This document shows, piece after piece, positions 8,252 through 16,621 of a stretch of 43,463 bases of DNA. Position numbers and translations under genes: made by a program. The notes under the pieces are model-generated. The model saw only the letters and a program-made list of their open reading frames with translations. It was not told the origin of the DNA and searched no databases. Positions within the stretch are counted from its first letter, which is position 1. Every line of letters starts with the position of its first letter. The DNA is from Acidobacteriota bacterium (GTDB taxonomy: Bacteria; Acidobacteriota; Thermoanaerobaculia; UBA5066; Gp7-AA6), in contig JAIVJS010000019.1 of the NCBI GenBank assembly GCA_020199905.1, forward strand, positions 24,857-68,319, in the 5' to 3' direction.

Positions 8252-8619
8252 GCGGCGGAAGGCTATACCTACCGTCGCTTCGCTCGTTGCGGGACGTGCG
8301 TTCGCCGCGGGCGAACGCACCGGCGAGCGGCTCGCCTGCGGGCTCGACCGCTCGCCTCGTCCCTCCGCTCGCTACGCTCCCGCAGCGTGAGCCTCCTCCC
8401 TCCCCTTCGGGCGGGAGACTTCTCACGCTGCGAGGGCATCCGACACCGAGAACAAAACGCCTCTTCCTCCCTCCCCGCGTGCCGGGGCGAGGGGCGGGAT
8501 TCATGCGGAAGGGGAGGAACCTGAAAAGACCTTGCGTAGGAGGTGCGATGAGGTTCGGCGCTCGATTTGTTTGGATGCTTCCGGCGCTGTGGGGAAGCGC
8601 GGCTCCGCAACCGGGAGCG
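8252..8619. repeat. Intergenic cluster of strong inverted repeats (REP-like)
   Basis: No convincing gene is seen in this stretch. It holds three inverted repeats in a row: 8296-8306 with 8310-8320 (gtgcgttcgcc/ggcgaacgcac, perfect 11 bp, 3-base loop); 8322-8327 with 8331-8336 (ggcgag/ctcgcc); and 8381-8391 with 8422-8432 (cgcagcgtgag/ctcacgctgcg, perfect 11 bp enclosing a pyrimidine-rich loop). The segments tcgcttcgctcgttgcggg (8275-8293) and ccgctcgctacgctcccg (8365-8382) look like related units. The look is that of repetitive extragenic palindromes. The stretch from 8440 to 8619 shows nothing clear. Confidence 0.55.
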
Positions 8620-8910
8620 TTACGCGCGGAACCGGCCCAGGATTCCCTTCCAGGCGGACATCGGGATCGGGGCGTCCGTGATGTCCTGAAAGACGACCCG
8701 GCCTCCCCGGCAGAGAAAGTGCGGCTCGATGCGCGGGTACGGGACGGGGTCCGCGGCGGGCGACGTCTGCCGCCAGACGAGTGTCCCGATCCTCTCGGAG
8801 CCGCAGCCCGCGCAGGATTCCTCGAGGACGAAGGGAGGCGCGCCGATGGGGACGTCCCGAACGGCCGCCCGCCGGGCCCGCCACTCCGAGATCTGCTCGA
8901 CGATCGCCAT
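8620..8910 (-). CDS. Small Cys-containing hypothetical protein
   Basis: A 96-residue protein that I do not recognise. It begins MAIVEQISEWRARRAAVRDV, then has a CAGC motif (Cys33, Cys36) followed by a strand-rich middle with PHFLCRGG (Cys67) and ends in WKGILGRFRA. The single CxxC plus one further Cys could bind a metal in a small beta-sheet protein, but this is weak. The ATG at 8910 has no clear Shine-Dalgarno; the frame stays open upstream to 9123, but that part is low-complexity Ser/Arg and antisense to nothing recognisable. Coding is supported by the sensible amino-acid composition after 8910. It lies 52 bases downstream of the YbaK-type gene on the same strand and may be cotranscribed with it. 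Confidence 0.5.
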   Translation of the reverse strand: MAIVEQISEWRARRAAVRDVPIGAPPFVLEESCAGCGSERIGTLVWRQTSPAADPVPYPRIEPHFLCRGGRVVFQDITDAPIPMSAWKGILGRFRA

Positions 8911-8962
8911 GGGGACATGATGCGCCCCGGCCCGGACAAACCGCGTCCGACCGGCGGTCGGG

Positions 8963-9505
8963 TCAGGAAATCGTTCGAGGCGCGGCGAGGCCGGGCACGA
9001 CCGAGACCCCGGGGAGGCGCAGGAGCATCGACGGCTCCAGGCGGACCTTCCAGGAGCGGCTGCCCCCTCCGACGACGACGCGCGGAGCGTCCATGACGAG
9101 AGAGTCGACGTAGATCGGGACATCCGGCGGGAGCCCGAAAACGGAGACTCCCCCGATCATCATGCCGGTCCGGGCGATCGTTTCTTCCCCCGACGCGAAC
9201 GAGACCCTCTTCGCTCCCATGAGCCGCCGGACCACGTGGTTGACGTCGAGCCGCGTGTGAGACAGAACGAGAGAGGCGGACCAGAGCTTCGGTTCCTCCC
9301 TGGACGCCACGAGAATCGTGTTGGCGCTCTCTTCGGGGGGAATGCCATAGCGCTCGCAGAAGGCCGCGGTATCCGCGAAGGCCGGATCGCATGGCAACGC
9401 CTCGTGCGCGATTCCGAGGCGGTCGAGGGCCTCGCGGACGCGCCTCCAGGCGGTATCGGGCTCCTCGTCCGGCGTGCCGGGCGCCTGCGGAATCTCGTCG
9501 TTCAA
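8963..9505 (-). CDS. YbaK/EbsC-family aminoacyl-tRNA deacylase-like protein
   Basis: A protein of about 180 residues with the YbaK/ProX editing-domain fold, whose members hydrolyse mischarged aminoacyl-tRNA in the cytoplasm. Visible hallmarks are ESANTILVAS, DVNHVVRRLMGAKRVSFAS, TGMMIGGVSVFGLP (the GGxxxxGLP loop) and VPIYVDSLV, followed by a final strand that ends near RLPGVSVVPG. The classic Lys of the VxKTL motif is replaced by Asn in ANTIL. This matches a subgroup I know as uncharacterised YbaK-like proteins, so tRNA editing should not be assumed. The start is uncertain: the TTG at 9505 gives a normal family length. The frame is open to 9709, but that would put operator-like sequences of the neighbouring lacI-type gene inside the coding region. 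It is divergent from the regulator gene. Confidence 0.72.
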   Translation of the reverse strand: MNDEIPQAPGTPDEEPDTAWRRVREALDRLGIAHEALPCDPAFADTAAFCERYGIPPEESANTILVASREEPKLWSASLVLSHTRLDVNHVVRRLMGAKRVSFASGEETIARTGMMIGGVSVFGLPPDVPIYVDSLVMDAPRVVVGGGSRSWKVRLEPSMLLRLPGVSVVPGLAAPRTIS

Positions 9506-9654
9506 GGCGCTGGAGGATATCGGAAGCCGAGAAACCCGGCGCGCCGCTTCTGTAACCGGTTTACTCAGGGGGGCCTGGCTCTTTTCGTCGCCGGGACGCG
9601 GGCGGGCATCTGGAAACGAAGGCGCCTGGCGCTTGCGTCGCGATTCGACGTTGC

Positions 9655-9684
9655 TTGACACCCCGCGGGAACCGGCGACAGAAT
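9655..9684 (+). promoter_or_regulatory. Candidate sigma70-type promoter of the lacI-type gene
   Basis: A perfect TTGACA (9655-9660) is followed after 18 bases by CAGAAT (9679-9684), a fair -10 box. The two operator-like sites follow directly, so a bound repressor would block transcription. The call is by eye. Confidence 0.5.
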
Positions 9685-9686
9685 GC

Positions 9687-9722
9687 TGTAAACGATTACA
9701 GAAGTGCATGTAAACGATTACA
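9687..9722. promoter_or_regulatory. Two LacI-family operator-like sites
   Basis: The 14-mer tgtaaacgattaca occurs exactly twice, at 9687-9700 and 9709-9722, with centres 22 bp apart (about two helical turns). It has the LacI-family layout: arms TGTAA/TTACA around a central CG. The sites lie just after the candidate promoter and about 50 bases before the regulator start codon, so autorepression is the likely role. AT-rich 14-mers like this stand out in such GC-rich DNA. Confidence 0.75.
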
Positions 9723-9774
9723 GGTCGCAGCCGATTCCGCAGGATGACGAGTCCGGGGGCGCCCCCTACGCCGG

Positions 9775-10866
9775 ATGAGCGTCACGATCCGCGAGGTCGC
9801 ACGCGCGGCCCTGGTGTCCGTCGCGACGGTTTCGCGCGTCTTGAACGGCAAGGGGCCCGTGCATGCGGAGACCGAGCGACGCATCCGCAAGGTCGCCAAA
9901 CGCCTTCACTACGTGCCCCACGGGGGCGCGCGAAGCCTGATCACGCGAAAGACGCACACGATCGGAGTGCTCCTCCCGGACCTGTATGGAGAGTTCTTCT
10001 CGGAGGTGATCCGCGGAATCGATCTCTGTGCCCGGAGAAGCGGGTATCACGTGGTCGTTTCGAGCTCCCACAGCGACCGCACGGAAACCGAGTCGATGTT
10101 CCGCGCGATGCGCGGGCGCGTGGACGGGTTGATCGTGCTGTATCCCGGAACCCGCCCTCCCGTGCTCAAGGGGAATCTGCCGGACGGTTTCCCGGTCGTT
10201 CTCCTGAACGCGCCCCGAAGCCGGTCGTTCGACTCCCTGAACATCGACAACTTCGGGGGGGCCTTCGCGATGGTCCGGCACCTGGTCTCCCTCGGCCACA
10301 AAAAAATTGCCTTCGTCACCGGCCCTGCCGAGAACCGCGACGCCTCGGAGCGACTTCGGGGATATCGCGACGCGGTCCGCGCCTGCTCGGCGGACGAGTC
10401 GAAGGCACTCGAGGTTCCGGGCGATTTCCGGGAATGGGCCGGGTACGACGCCTGCCGGGCGATTCGAAACATCCGGCCCCGGCCGTCCGCGATTTTCGCG
10501 GCGAACGATGCGATGGCGATCGGCCTTCTCTGCGCCTTCCGCGAGAAGGGGATCCGTGTGCCGGAGCAGTACGCGATCGCGGGCTTCGACGACATTCCGA
10601 TTGCCCGGTACATCACCCCGCCGCTCACCTCGGTGCGGGTGCCGATCTCCGCGTTGGGAGAGAGGGCGACCCTCCGGGTCTTGAAGGCGATCGAAGACGG
10701 CCCCCGTCACGAATGGCGGGAGGAGACGCTTCCTACGGCCCTGGTCATTCGGGAGTCCTGCGGCGCAGGCGCCCGGGCGGAAGATCCGCCCGCAGGCGGC
10801 GTCCGCCGGGTTCCGTCGGTATCGGAATCGCATATCGGGAAAAACAGGCAGCGCCTTTCAGGTTGA
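9775..10866 (+). CDS. LacI-family transcriptional regulator
   Basis: A 363-residue sugar-responsive DNA-binding protein. The N-terminal helix-turn-helix (residues 3-24) contains TIREVARAALVSVATVSRVL, followed by the hinge region HYVPHGGARSL (45-55). A periplasmic-binding-protein-like effector domain follows (about 62-335) with the usual landmarks: GVLLPDL, DGLIVLYPG, HLVSLGHKKIAFVTGP, AIFAANDAMAIGLL, IAGFDDIPIARYITPPLTSV. The last 25 residues are a non-conserved tail. The gene starts the carbohydrate locus and is preceded by two operator-like sites, so it probably represses itself and the downstream TonB/ABC genes until an oligosaccharide binds. The start is ATG at 9775, which gives the canonical N-terminus despite a weak Shine-Dalgarno. 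Confidence 0.93.
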   Translation: MSVTIREVARAALVSVATVSRVLNGKGPVHAETERRIRKVAKRLHYVPHGGARSLITRKTHTIGVLLPDLYGEFFSEVIRGIDLCARRSGYHVVVSSSHSDRTETESMFRAMRGRVDGLIVLYPGTRPPVLKGNLPDGFPVVLLNAPRSRSFDSLNIDNFGGAFAMVRHLVSLGHKKIAFVTGPAENRDASERLRGYRDAVRACSADESKALEVPGDFREWAGYDACRAIRNIRPRPSAIFAANDAMAIGLLCAFREKGIRVPEQYAIAGFDDIPIARYITPPLTSVRVPISALGERATLRVLKAIEDGPRHEWREETLPTALVIRESCGAGARAEDPPAGGVRRVPSVSESHIGKNRQRLSG

Positions 10867-10867
10867 G

Positions 10868-10882
10868 ATCAAACGATTTATC
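10868..10882. promoter_or_regulatory. Third, weaker LacI-type site before the TonB receptor gene
   Basis: The sequence atcaaacgatttatc shares the central octamer AAACGATT with the two sites upstream of the regulator, with different outer arms. It lies 2 bases after the regulator stop codon and 22 bases before the receptor ATG, a position suited to control of the downstream genes. It is a weaker palindrome than the other two. Confidence 0.5.
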
Positions 10883-10903
10883 TACGTCGAATGGAGGAAG
10901 GTT

Positions 10904-13747
10904 ATGAGGCTCCGAACCGGGTCGCGGCTCCTGATCATCGGGCTCCTGGCAATTCTGGCCGCCGGGGTGGCGCGCGCGCAGACGACGACGGGCACCCTGC
11001 GAGGCAACGTGAGCGACGAGACCGGCGGGTATCTCCCGGGGGCCACGGTGACCGCCTCCAACGAAGAGACCGGCTTCTCGCGCTCCGCAACGACCGCGGC
11101 CAGCGGCTTCTACAACATCTCCCTGGTGCCGGGGCCGTACACCGTCGTCGTGACGCTGCCGAGCTTCGCGACGGTAACCTCGAAGGTCCAGATCCGGGTC
11201 GGAGACACGACCTCTCTCGACGTCAGGCTGAACCTGGAAGCCCGGGCCAGGGAGTCGGTGACGGTGACGGCGGAGGCGCCGGTCATCGAGACGAAGAGCA
11301 ACGAGATCGCGACGAACGTGAGCGAAGAGCAGATCAAGAACCTGCCCCAGGGCAGCCGCAACTTCTTGAATTTCGCCGCGCTCGCTCCCGGTGTTCGCAT
11401 TTCAGACAGCGCCGACAACAAGCAGGTCACGGCGGCGGGGGCCGAGGGCTTCAACACGAACGTCTTCATCGACGGCACGAGCTACAAGAACGACGTCCTC
11501 TTGGGCGGCGTGGTCGGTCAGGATTCGAGCAAGGGAAATCCCTTCCCGCAGAACGCCGTTCAGGAGTTCCGCGTGATGACGCAGAACTTCAAGGCCGAGT
11601 ATGAGAAGGCGGGGACCGCCGTGATCACGGCCGTCACAAAGTCCGGGACGAACACGTATTCGGGCGACGTCTTCGCCTACTATCAGAACAAGAACCTGGT
11701 CGCTCGTAGCCCCTTCATCGGTCCCCGCCGGAGCTGCAACTCCGCGGGCGTCTGCACGGGCACCGCGGACCCCGACTACACCCGCTGGCAGGGCGGAGTC
11801 GACCTCGGCGGGCCGATCCTCAACGATCGGGTACACTTCTACGGGTCCTACGAGCTGAACAACCAGAACCGGGCGAACACGGTCATCCTTGGCGGGCAGC
11901 CCCTTCCGCCGGCGATCGCAACGCGGCTCAATACATTTACCGGCACGTTCACGAGCCCGTTCCGCGAGAACCTGGCGTTCGGGAAACTGTCCTGGCAGGC
12001 GAGCCAGACCGACCTTCTCGATGTCTCCGGTTTCTACCGGCATGAGACCGACGTGAAGGATTACGGCGGACAGACCAGCTTCCAGTCGGCGAACAACATC
12101 GTCCAGAACGTCTACAACGGCCAGGCCAAATACACGCGCTCCGGCGCCTCGTACCTCTCGGAGACGACCCTCTCCTACAACAGCTACCAGTGGCATCCGA
12201 CCCCGACGAACGGAGATGTGGCGCGTGAGAATTATTTCGGCGCCCTCTTGATCGGCGGCGGCAACAACAATCAGAACTTCCATCAAAAGCGCTTTACGGT
12301 GCGCGAGGATTTCTCCTACCTCGGCTTTCACCTCGGTGGCGATCACGTCATCAAGTCGGGCGTCTACGCGAACTTCGCCAAGTATGACGTCCAGAAGTTT
12401 CAGGACACTCCGCCCACGTTCAACTTCCGGTCCGACGAGAAGTTTGCGTTCCCGTTCGAGGCGCACTACGGCGTTGGCAACCCCGACCTGTCCGCGAAGA
12501 ACAACGAGTATGGCGTCTACCTGCAGGACGACTGGACTCCCACTTCGCGCCTCACCGTCAACGTGGGTCTCCGTTGGGACTACGAGACCGACATGCTGAA
12601 CAACAATTACGTCACCCCCGCCGCGGTGCGGCAAAACCTTTCCGGCTTGATACCGGCCGAGTTCTTCACCGACGGATCGCAGCGGCCCGCCTACAAGAAC
12701 ATGTGGCAGCCCCGGCTGGGAGTCTCCTTCGATGTGACGGGGAAGGGAACGACGGTCGTCTACGCCGGGTACGGCCGCTACTTCGATCGAGACGTCTATA
12801 ACTTCGTGCTCGACGAGAGGTTTCGGCTGCAGTACGCGGACCGCACATTCCGTTTTTCGGCGGACGGCGCCCCGCGCGACGGCTTCATGACGATCCGGTG
12901 GGATCCCTCCTATCTTTCCCAGGCGGGGCTCGACCGCCTGATCGCGAACGGCACCGCCCCCAATCCGGAAGTGTTTCTGATCAACAACAACACGAAGCCG
13001 CCCCGCACGGACCAGTTCAGTGTCGGCGTGCGCCAGGCGTTCGGCCCCGTGGCCACGTCGGTATCCTATGCGGCGATGCGCGGGGACAACGGCTTCACGT
13101 TTAACTTTGCCCGCGACGCCAATGAGAAGCGGATCATCACGCCCGCTTATCAGAACATTCTGATCTCGGAAGCTTCGAAGAAGTTCTGGTACAACGCGGT
13201 CTACGCGACGATCGACAAACCCTACACGGTCGCTTCGCGATGGGGCCTCGGGCTGGCGTACACCTACGGAAAGTCGGACCAGACCGGAAACGACCTTTTC
13301 AGCCTCGACTTTCCGCACGCGAATTCTCCGCGCCACCCGACGCCAAACGACGAGCGCCACCGGATCGTCTTCTCGGGTATTGTCGGGCTGCCGTTCGATG
13401 TTCGCGCGTCGACGCTCATCACGCTCGGAACCGGCCTTCCCTACACGATTCTGGACGCAAGTCTCGGGTTCGATCGGCCGCAGTTCAAGCTGCGGTTAAA
13501 CGAGGGCCGGCAGCCGGGGACCTTCCCCTACCAGTCGTGGGACCTGCGGCTTCAGAAGGACTTCCCGGTCGGCCGGGCCCGTATCGGCCTCGTCGCGGAA
13601 GGGTTCAACCTCACGAACCACAACAATTTCGGATGCTACGAGGGCTTCATCTCGAAGCTTCCCGAGGTCAATCCCAACTTCGGCAAGCCGAGCTGTCTGG
13701 TGACGGACGGACGGCGCGCGCAGTTTGGCGTGAACGTCGGCTTCTGA
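10904..13747 (+). CDS. TonB-dependent receptor with N-terminal carboxypeptidase-regulatory domain
   Basis: A 947-residue outer-membrane receptor of the Oar/SusC-like type common in acidobacteria. A signal peptide spans residues 1-25 (cleavage after ARA-Q). A CarboxypepD_reg/CnaB-like domain covers about 29-110, with TLRGNVSDETGGYLPGATVT and YTVVVTLPSFATV. The plug follows (about 118-260), including ETKSNEIATNVSEEQIKNLP and the GTNTYSGDVF segment. The remaining 650 residues form the beta-barrel, ending in a terminal aromatic (FGVNVGF). GGAGG lies 6 bases before the ATG at 10904. The gene follows the LacI-type regulator and precedes sugar hydrolase and ABC genes, so it most likely imports an oligosaccharide. 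No SusD-like partner is seen. Strong hairpins follow the stop codon. Confidence 0.92.
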   Translation: MRLRTGSRLLIIGLLAILAAGVARAQTTTGTLRGNVSDETGGYLPGATVTASNEETGFSRSATTAASGFYNISLVPGPYTVVVTLPSFATVTSKVQIRVGDTTSLDVRLNLEARARESVTVTAEAPVIETKSNEIATNVSEEQIKNLPQGSRNFLNFAALAPGVRISDSADNKQVTAAGAEGFNTNVFIDGTSYKNDVLLGGVVGQDSSKGNPFPQNAVQEFRVMTQNFKAEYEKAGTAVITAVTKSGTNTYSGDVFAYYQNKNLVARSPFIGPRRSCNSAGVCTGTADPDYTRWQGGVDLGGPILNDRVHFYGSYELNNQNRANTVILGGQPLPPAIATRLNTFTGTFTSPFRENLAFGKLSWQASQTDLLDVSGFYRHETDVKDYGGQTSFQSANNIVQNVYNGQAKYTRSGASYLSETTLSYNSYQWHPTPTNGDVARENYFGALLIGGGNNNQNFHQKRFTVREDFSYLGFHLGGDHVIKSGVYANFAKYDVQKFQDTPPTFNFRSDEKFAFPFEAHYGVGNPDLSAKNNEYGVYLQDDWTPTSRLTVNVGLRWDYETDMLNNNYVTPAAVRQNLSGLIPAEFFTDGSQRPAYKNMWQPRLGVSFDVTGKGTTVVYAGYGRYFDRDVYNFVLDERFRLQYADRTFRFSADGAPRDGFMTIRWDPSYLSQAGLDRLIANGTAPNPEVFLINNNTKPPRTDQFSVGVRQAFGPVATSVSYAAMRGDNGFTFNFARDANEKRIITPAYQNILISEASKKFWYNAVYATIDKPYTVASRWGLGLAYTYGKSDQTGNDLFSLDFPHANSPRHPTPNDERHRIVFSGIVGLPFDVRASTLITLGTGLPYTILDASLGFDRPQFKLRLNEGRQPGTFPYQSWDLRLQKDFPVGRARIGLVAEGFNLTNHNNFGCYEGFISKLPEVNPNFGKPSCLVTDGRRAQFGVNVGF

Positions 13748-13764
13748 CGCGAATCGAGATTCTC

Positions 13765-13829
13765 GCGGCGCGCCGGTCATACGGCGCGCCGCTTCGCGTG
13801 AGACTGGGGGCGGGTTGAGGCCCGCCCCC
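13765..13829 (+). terminator. Tandem hairpins after the TonB receptor gene
   Basis: The first is a perfect 11-bp stem, gcggcgcgccg (13765-13775) with cggcgcgccgc (13782-13792), loop gtcata, 18 bases after the stop codon. The second is gggggcggg (13806-13814) with cccgccccc (13821-13829), loop ttgagg. Neither has a T-run. They may attenuate rather than stop transcription, giving high receptor and lower downstream expression. Confidence 0.55.
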
Positions 13830-13844
13830 CTGCTGAGGGCGGGG

Positions 13845-15287
13845 TTGGACGGCCTCCGGCGCTCCTCGCGGGCGTTTGGCTTCGCGTTTCTGGCGGCGCT
13901 CGCTTCGGGTGTGGCCTGTCGGCCGGCGGCCGTCGCGCCCTCGCCTCCCGCGCCTTCGGTCGTCCCCGCTCTCGATCCCGCCGCCGCTCCGGTCCTCGAC
14001 GATCTCGAGCGGCGAACGTTCGACTTTTTCTGGGAGCGCGCGAACCCGAAGAACGGCCTCGTTCCCGACCGCTGGCCTTCGCCCTCCTTCTCGAGCATCG
14101 CGGCGGTCGGCTTCGCCCTGACGGCGTATCCCATCGGGGTGGAGCGGGGATACGTCACTCGGGAGGCCGCCCGGGACCGCGTGCTCACGACCCTGCGCTT
14201 CTTCGCGGCTCCCGCGGGCGGCGCGGCGGGGCAGCACGGTTTTTTCTACCATTTCCTCGACATCGACACGGGGGCCCGGTTCAAGGACGTGGAGCTCTCG
14301 ACGATCGACACGTCGATCTTCCTCGCGGGCGCGCTCTTCTGCCAGTCCCGGTTCGCTAGAGAAGATCCCGGCGAGGCGGAGATTCGCGCGCTTGCGGACC
14401 GGCTCTACCGCGACGCGGACTGGAACTGGGCGCAGTTGAAGCCGCCGCTCGTTTCGATGGGCTGGACGCCGGAGAGCGGGATGAGCCACTGGGACTGGAG
14501 GGGCTACAACGAGGCCATGTTCCTTTACGTGCTCGCCCTCGGCTCTCCGACTCACGCGATTCAACCGTCCGCGTGGGAAGAGTACACGCGGACTTACGTG
14601 TGGAAGAAGTTCGCCGGCCAGGAGTACGTCGCGTTCGCTCCCCTCTTCGGTCACCAGTACTCTCACGTCTGGATCGATTTCCGGGGGATTCAGGACCGCT
14701 ACATGCGGAAGAAGGGGATCGACTATTTCGAGAACTCGCGCCGCGCGACGTACGCGCACCGGCAGTACGCCGTCGAAAATCCGCAGGGCTGGCGCGACTA
14801 CGGGCCGGACGTCTGGGGTCTCTCGGCGTGCGACGGCCCGGTCGACGGCGACTACGATGTCGACGGCCGGCGGCGGCACTTCTACACGTACGCGGCGCGA
14901 GGGGCTTCGGCGAAGGAAGTGCGGGACGATGGCACGATCGCTCCGACGGCAGCGGCGAGCTCGCTGCCGTTCGCGCCCGAGATCGTGCTGCCGGCCATTC
15001 TCGCGATGAAGGCGCGCGGCGAGTCTCTCTTCTCCCGTTACGGGTTTCTCGACGCGTTCAATCCGACATTCCGTCTGGAGATCCCCGTCCACCACGGCCG
15101 CGTCGTGCCGGGCTCCGGCTGGTTCGACACGGACTACCTCGGCATCGACCAGGGACCGATCCTGGCGATGGTCGAGAACGCGCGCTCGGAGCTCGTGTGG
15201 AAAACGTTGCGGCGGAATTCGTACTTCCTGACCGGTCTCAAACGAGCGGGGTTCACGGGCGGATGGCTGGACGCCGCTTCGCGCTGA
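13845..15287 (+). CDS. Lipoprotein glycoside hydrolase, PF10091 glucoamylase-like / GH144 type
   Basis: A 480-residue (alpha/alpha)6-type hydrolase. The N-terminus is a lipoprotein signal with Cys25 (ASGVAC-R). The catalytic region shows the PF10091 pattern: LDDLERRTFDFFWE (51-64), VELSTIDTSIFLAGAL (149-164), GWTPESGMSHWDWRGYNEAM (206-225), FGHQYSHVWIDFRG, then YGPDVWGLSACDGP and GIDQGPILAMVEN near the end. Characterised relatives in GH144 are endo-beta-1,2-glucanases, so cutting of a beta-glucan in the periplasm or at the outer membrane is the best inference, though the Pfam name says glucoamylase. The TTG at 13845 follows GAGGG by 5 bases; a TTG at 13815 lies inside a hairpin. It overlaps the sugar-binding lipoprotein gene by 25 bases. 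Confidence 0.85.
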   Translation: MDGLRRSSRAFGFAFLAALASGVACRPAAVAPSPPAPSVVPALDPAAAPVLDDLERRTFDFFWERANPKNGLVPDRWPSPSFSSIAAVGFALTAYPIGVERGYVTREAARDRVLTTLRFFAAPAGGAAGQHGFFYHFLDIDTGARFKDVELSTIDTSIFLAGALFCQSRFAREDPGEAEIRALADRLYRDADWNWAQLKPPLVSMGWTPESGMSHWDWRGYNEAMFLYVLALGSPTHAIQPSAWEEYTRTYVWKKFAGQEYVAFAPLFGHQYSHVWIDFRGIQDRYMRKKGIDYFENSRRATYAHRQYAVENPQGWRDYGPDVWGLSACDGPVDGDYDVDGRRRHFYTYAARGASAKEVRDDGTIAPTAAASSLPFAPEIVLPAILAMKARGESLFSRYGFLDAFNPTFRLEIPVHHGRVVPGSGWFDTDYLGIDQGPILAMVENARSELVWKTLRRNSYFLTGLKRAGFTGGWLDAASR

Positions 15288-16621
15288 GGGCGGCGCTCCC
15301 GCTCGCCGCGCTCTTCCTCGCCTCGGCCGGCTGTCGCGAGCGAGCGGGAGGGCCCCGCGCGCCGTTGCGACTGTGGGCCTTCGGCCGCGAAGGGGAGGTG
15401 GTCACCCAGCTCCTGCCGGAGTTCACGCGCCGCAATCCCGGGATCCTCGTCGAAGTGCAGCAGATCCCGTGGACCGCCGCGCACGAGAAGCTCCTGACCG
15501 CGTTCGTCGGCGACGCCATGCCGGACCTCGCGCCGATCGGCAACACCTGGGTGCCGGAGTTTCAGGCGATCGGCGCGCTCGAGCCACTCGACGCGCGCGC
15601 GGGGGCTTCCGGATTCCTGACGGGCGCCGACGACTTCTCCGGCGTCTGGGAGACGAACGTCCTCGGCGGGAAGCTGTGGGGCGTGCCGTGGTACGTCGAC
15701 ACGCGGGTCGTTTTCTACCGCCGCGATCTCCTCGCGGCGGCCGGGTTCCCGCAGCCCCCCGCGACCTGGTCCGAGTGGCGGCGCGCCATGGAGGGCGTCC
15801 GCGCCGCGAGCGGCGGGAAGCAGTACGGAATCCTCCTGCCGTCGGATGAGTGGGCGCAGCCCGTCATCCTGGGAATGGAGCGCGGCTCCTCTCTCCTGAA
15901 GGAAAACGGCGGGCGGGGGGCCTTCTCCGATCCGGCGTTTCGCGGTGCGGCGGAGTTTTACGTGTCGCTCTTCCGCGATTCCCTGGCACCGGTGCTCTCG
16001 TGGTCCGAGATCGGAAACGTGTACCAGGAGTTTGCCCGCGGAACGTTCGCCATGTGGATCACCGGACCGTGGAACATCGGGGAGTTCCGCCGCAAGATGC
16101 CTCCGGATCGGCGCGATGCCTGGGGCACCGCCCCGATTCCCTCTCCCGAGCCGAACACGCCGGGAGTCTCTCTGGCCGGCGGATCGAGCCTCGTCCTCTT
16201 CCGATCCTCGCGGCGAAAGGACGACGCGTGGAAGCTGGTGCAGTATCTTTCGGAGCCCGCTCAGCAGGTCCTCTTCTACCGGCTCGTGGGGGACCTCCCC
16301 GCCCGGCGCAGCGCCTGGCTCGATCCGGCGCTCGCGCGCGATCCCGCCGTCGCCGCCTTCCGGACCCAGCTCGAGCGCGTGCTCCCGACGCCGAAAGTCC
16401 CCGAGTGGGAGCAGATCGCGACGCGGCTGTTCGAGCGCCTCGAGCCGGCGATCCGCGGCCGCGTTTCCGTGCCGGTGGCCCTCGCCGCCCTGGACGCTGA
16501 CGTGGACGCCATCCTGACGAAACGGCGATGGATGCTCTCCCGCGGGGGCTTCCGGGCGGCTGGAATGGGCGCGCCCGAGGCCCGCGATCTGGCGGCCGGC
16601 CTCCGATTTTCGTCGCGATGA
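15263..16621 (+). CDS. ABC sugar transporter substrate-binding lipoprotein
   Basis: A 452-residue family 1 (MalE/UgpB-like) extracellular solute-binding protein. The N-terminus MAGRRFALRAALPLAALFLA ends in SAGC, giving lipid-modified Cys24. Family landmarks follow: LRLWAFGREGEVVTQLLPEF, VEVQQIPWTAAHEKLLTAFV, DLAPIGNTWVPEFQAIGALE, WGVPWYVDTRVVFYRRDLL, FARGTFAMWITGPWNIGEF, and the C-terminal PEWEQIATRLFERLEPAIRG. The ATG at 15263 starts within the hydrolase gene, giving tight coupling, and the stop overlaps the first permease start in ATGA. An upstream in-frame extension exists only as antisense-free shadow of the hydrolase gene and is rejected. It would deliver oligosaccharide released by the preceding hydrolase to the two permeases. 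Confidence 0.92.
   Translation: MAGRRFALRAALPLAALFLASAGCRERAGGPRAPLRLWAFGREGEVVTQLLPEFTRRNPGILVEVQQIPWTAAHEKLLTAFVGDAMPDLAPIGNTWVPEFQAIGALEPLDARAGASGFLTGADDFSGVWETNVLGGKLWGVPWYVDTRVVFYRRDLLAAAGFPQPPATWSEWRRAMEGVRAASGGKQYGILLPSDEWAQPVILGMERGSSLLKENGGRGAFSDPAFRGAAEFYVSLFRDSLAPVLSWSEIGNVYQEFARGTFAMWITGPWNIGEFRRKMPPDRRDAWGTAPIPSPEPNTPGVSLAGGSSLVLFRSSRRKDDAWKLVQYLSEPAQQVLFYRLVGDLPARRSAWLDPALARDPAVAAFRTQLERVLPTPKVPEWEQIATRLFERLEPAIRGRVSVPVALAALDADVDAILTKRRWMLSRGGFRAAGMGAPEARDLAAGLRFSSR

Noticed and set aside
8252..8320. Extended N-terminus of the LysE-type protein from GTG 8320
   Set aside because: It is encoded by the 11-bp inverted repeat and lacks family similarity; GTG 8251 gives the expected start.
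9506..9709. Extended N-terminus of the YbaK-like protein
   Set aside because: It would translate through the lacI-type promoter and both operator sites and has low-complexity composition.
14573..15262. N-terminal extension of the sugar-binding protein frame
   Set aside because: It lies wholly within the hydrolase gene in another frame. The signal peptide with lipobox begins at ATG 15263.
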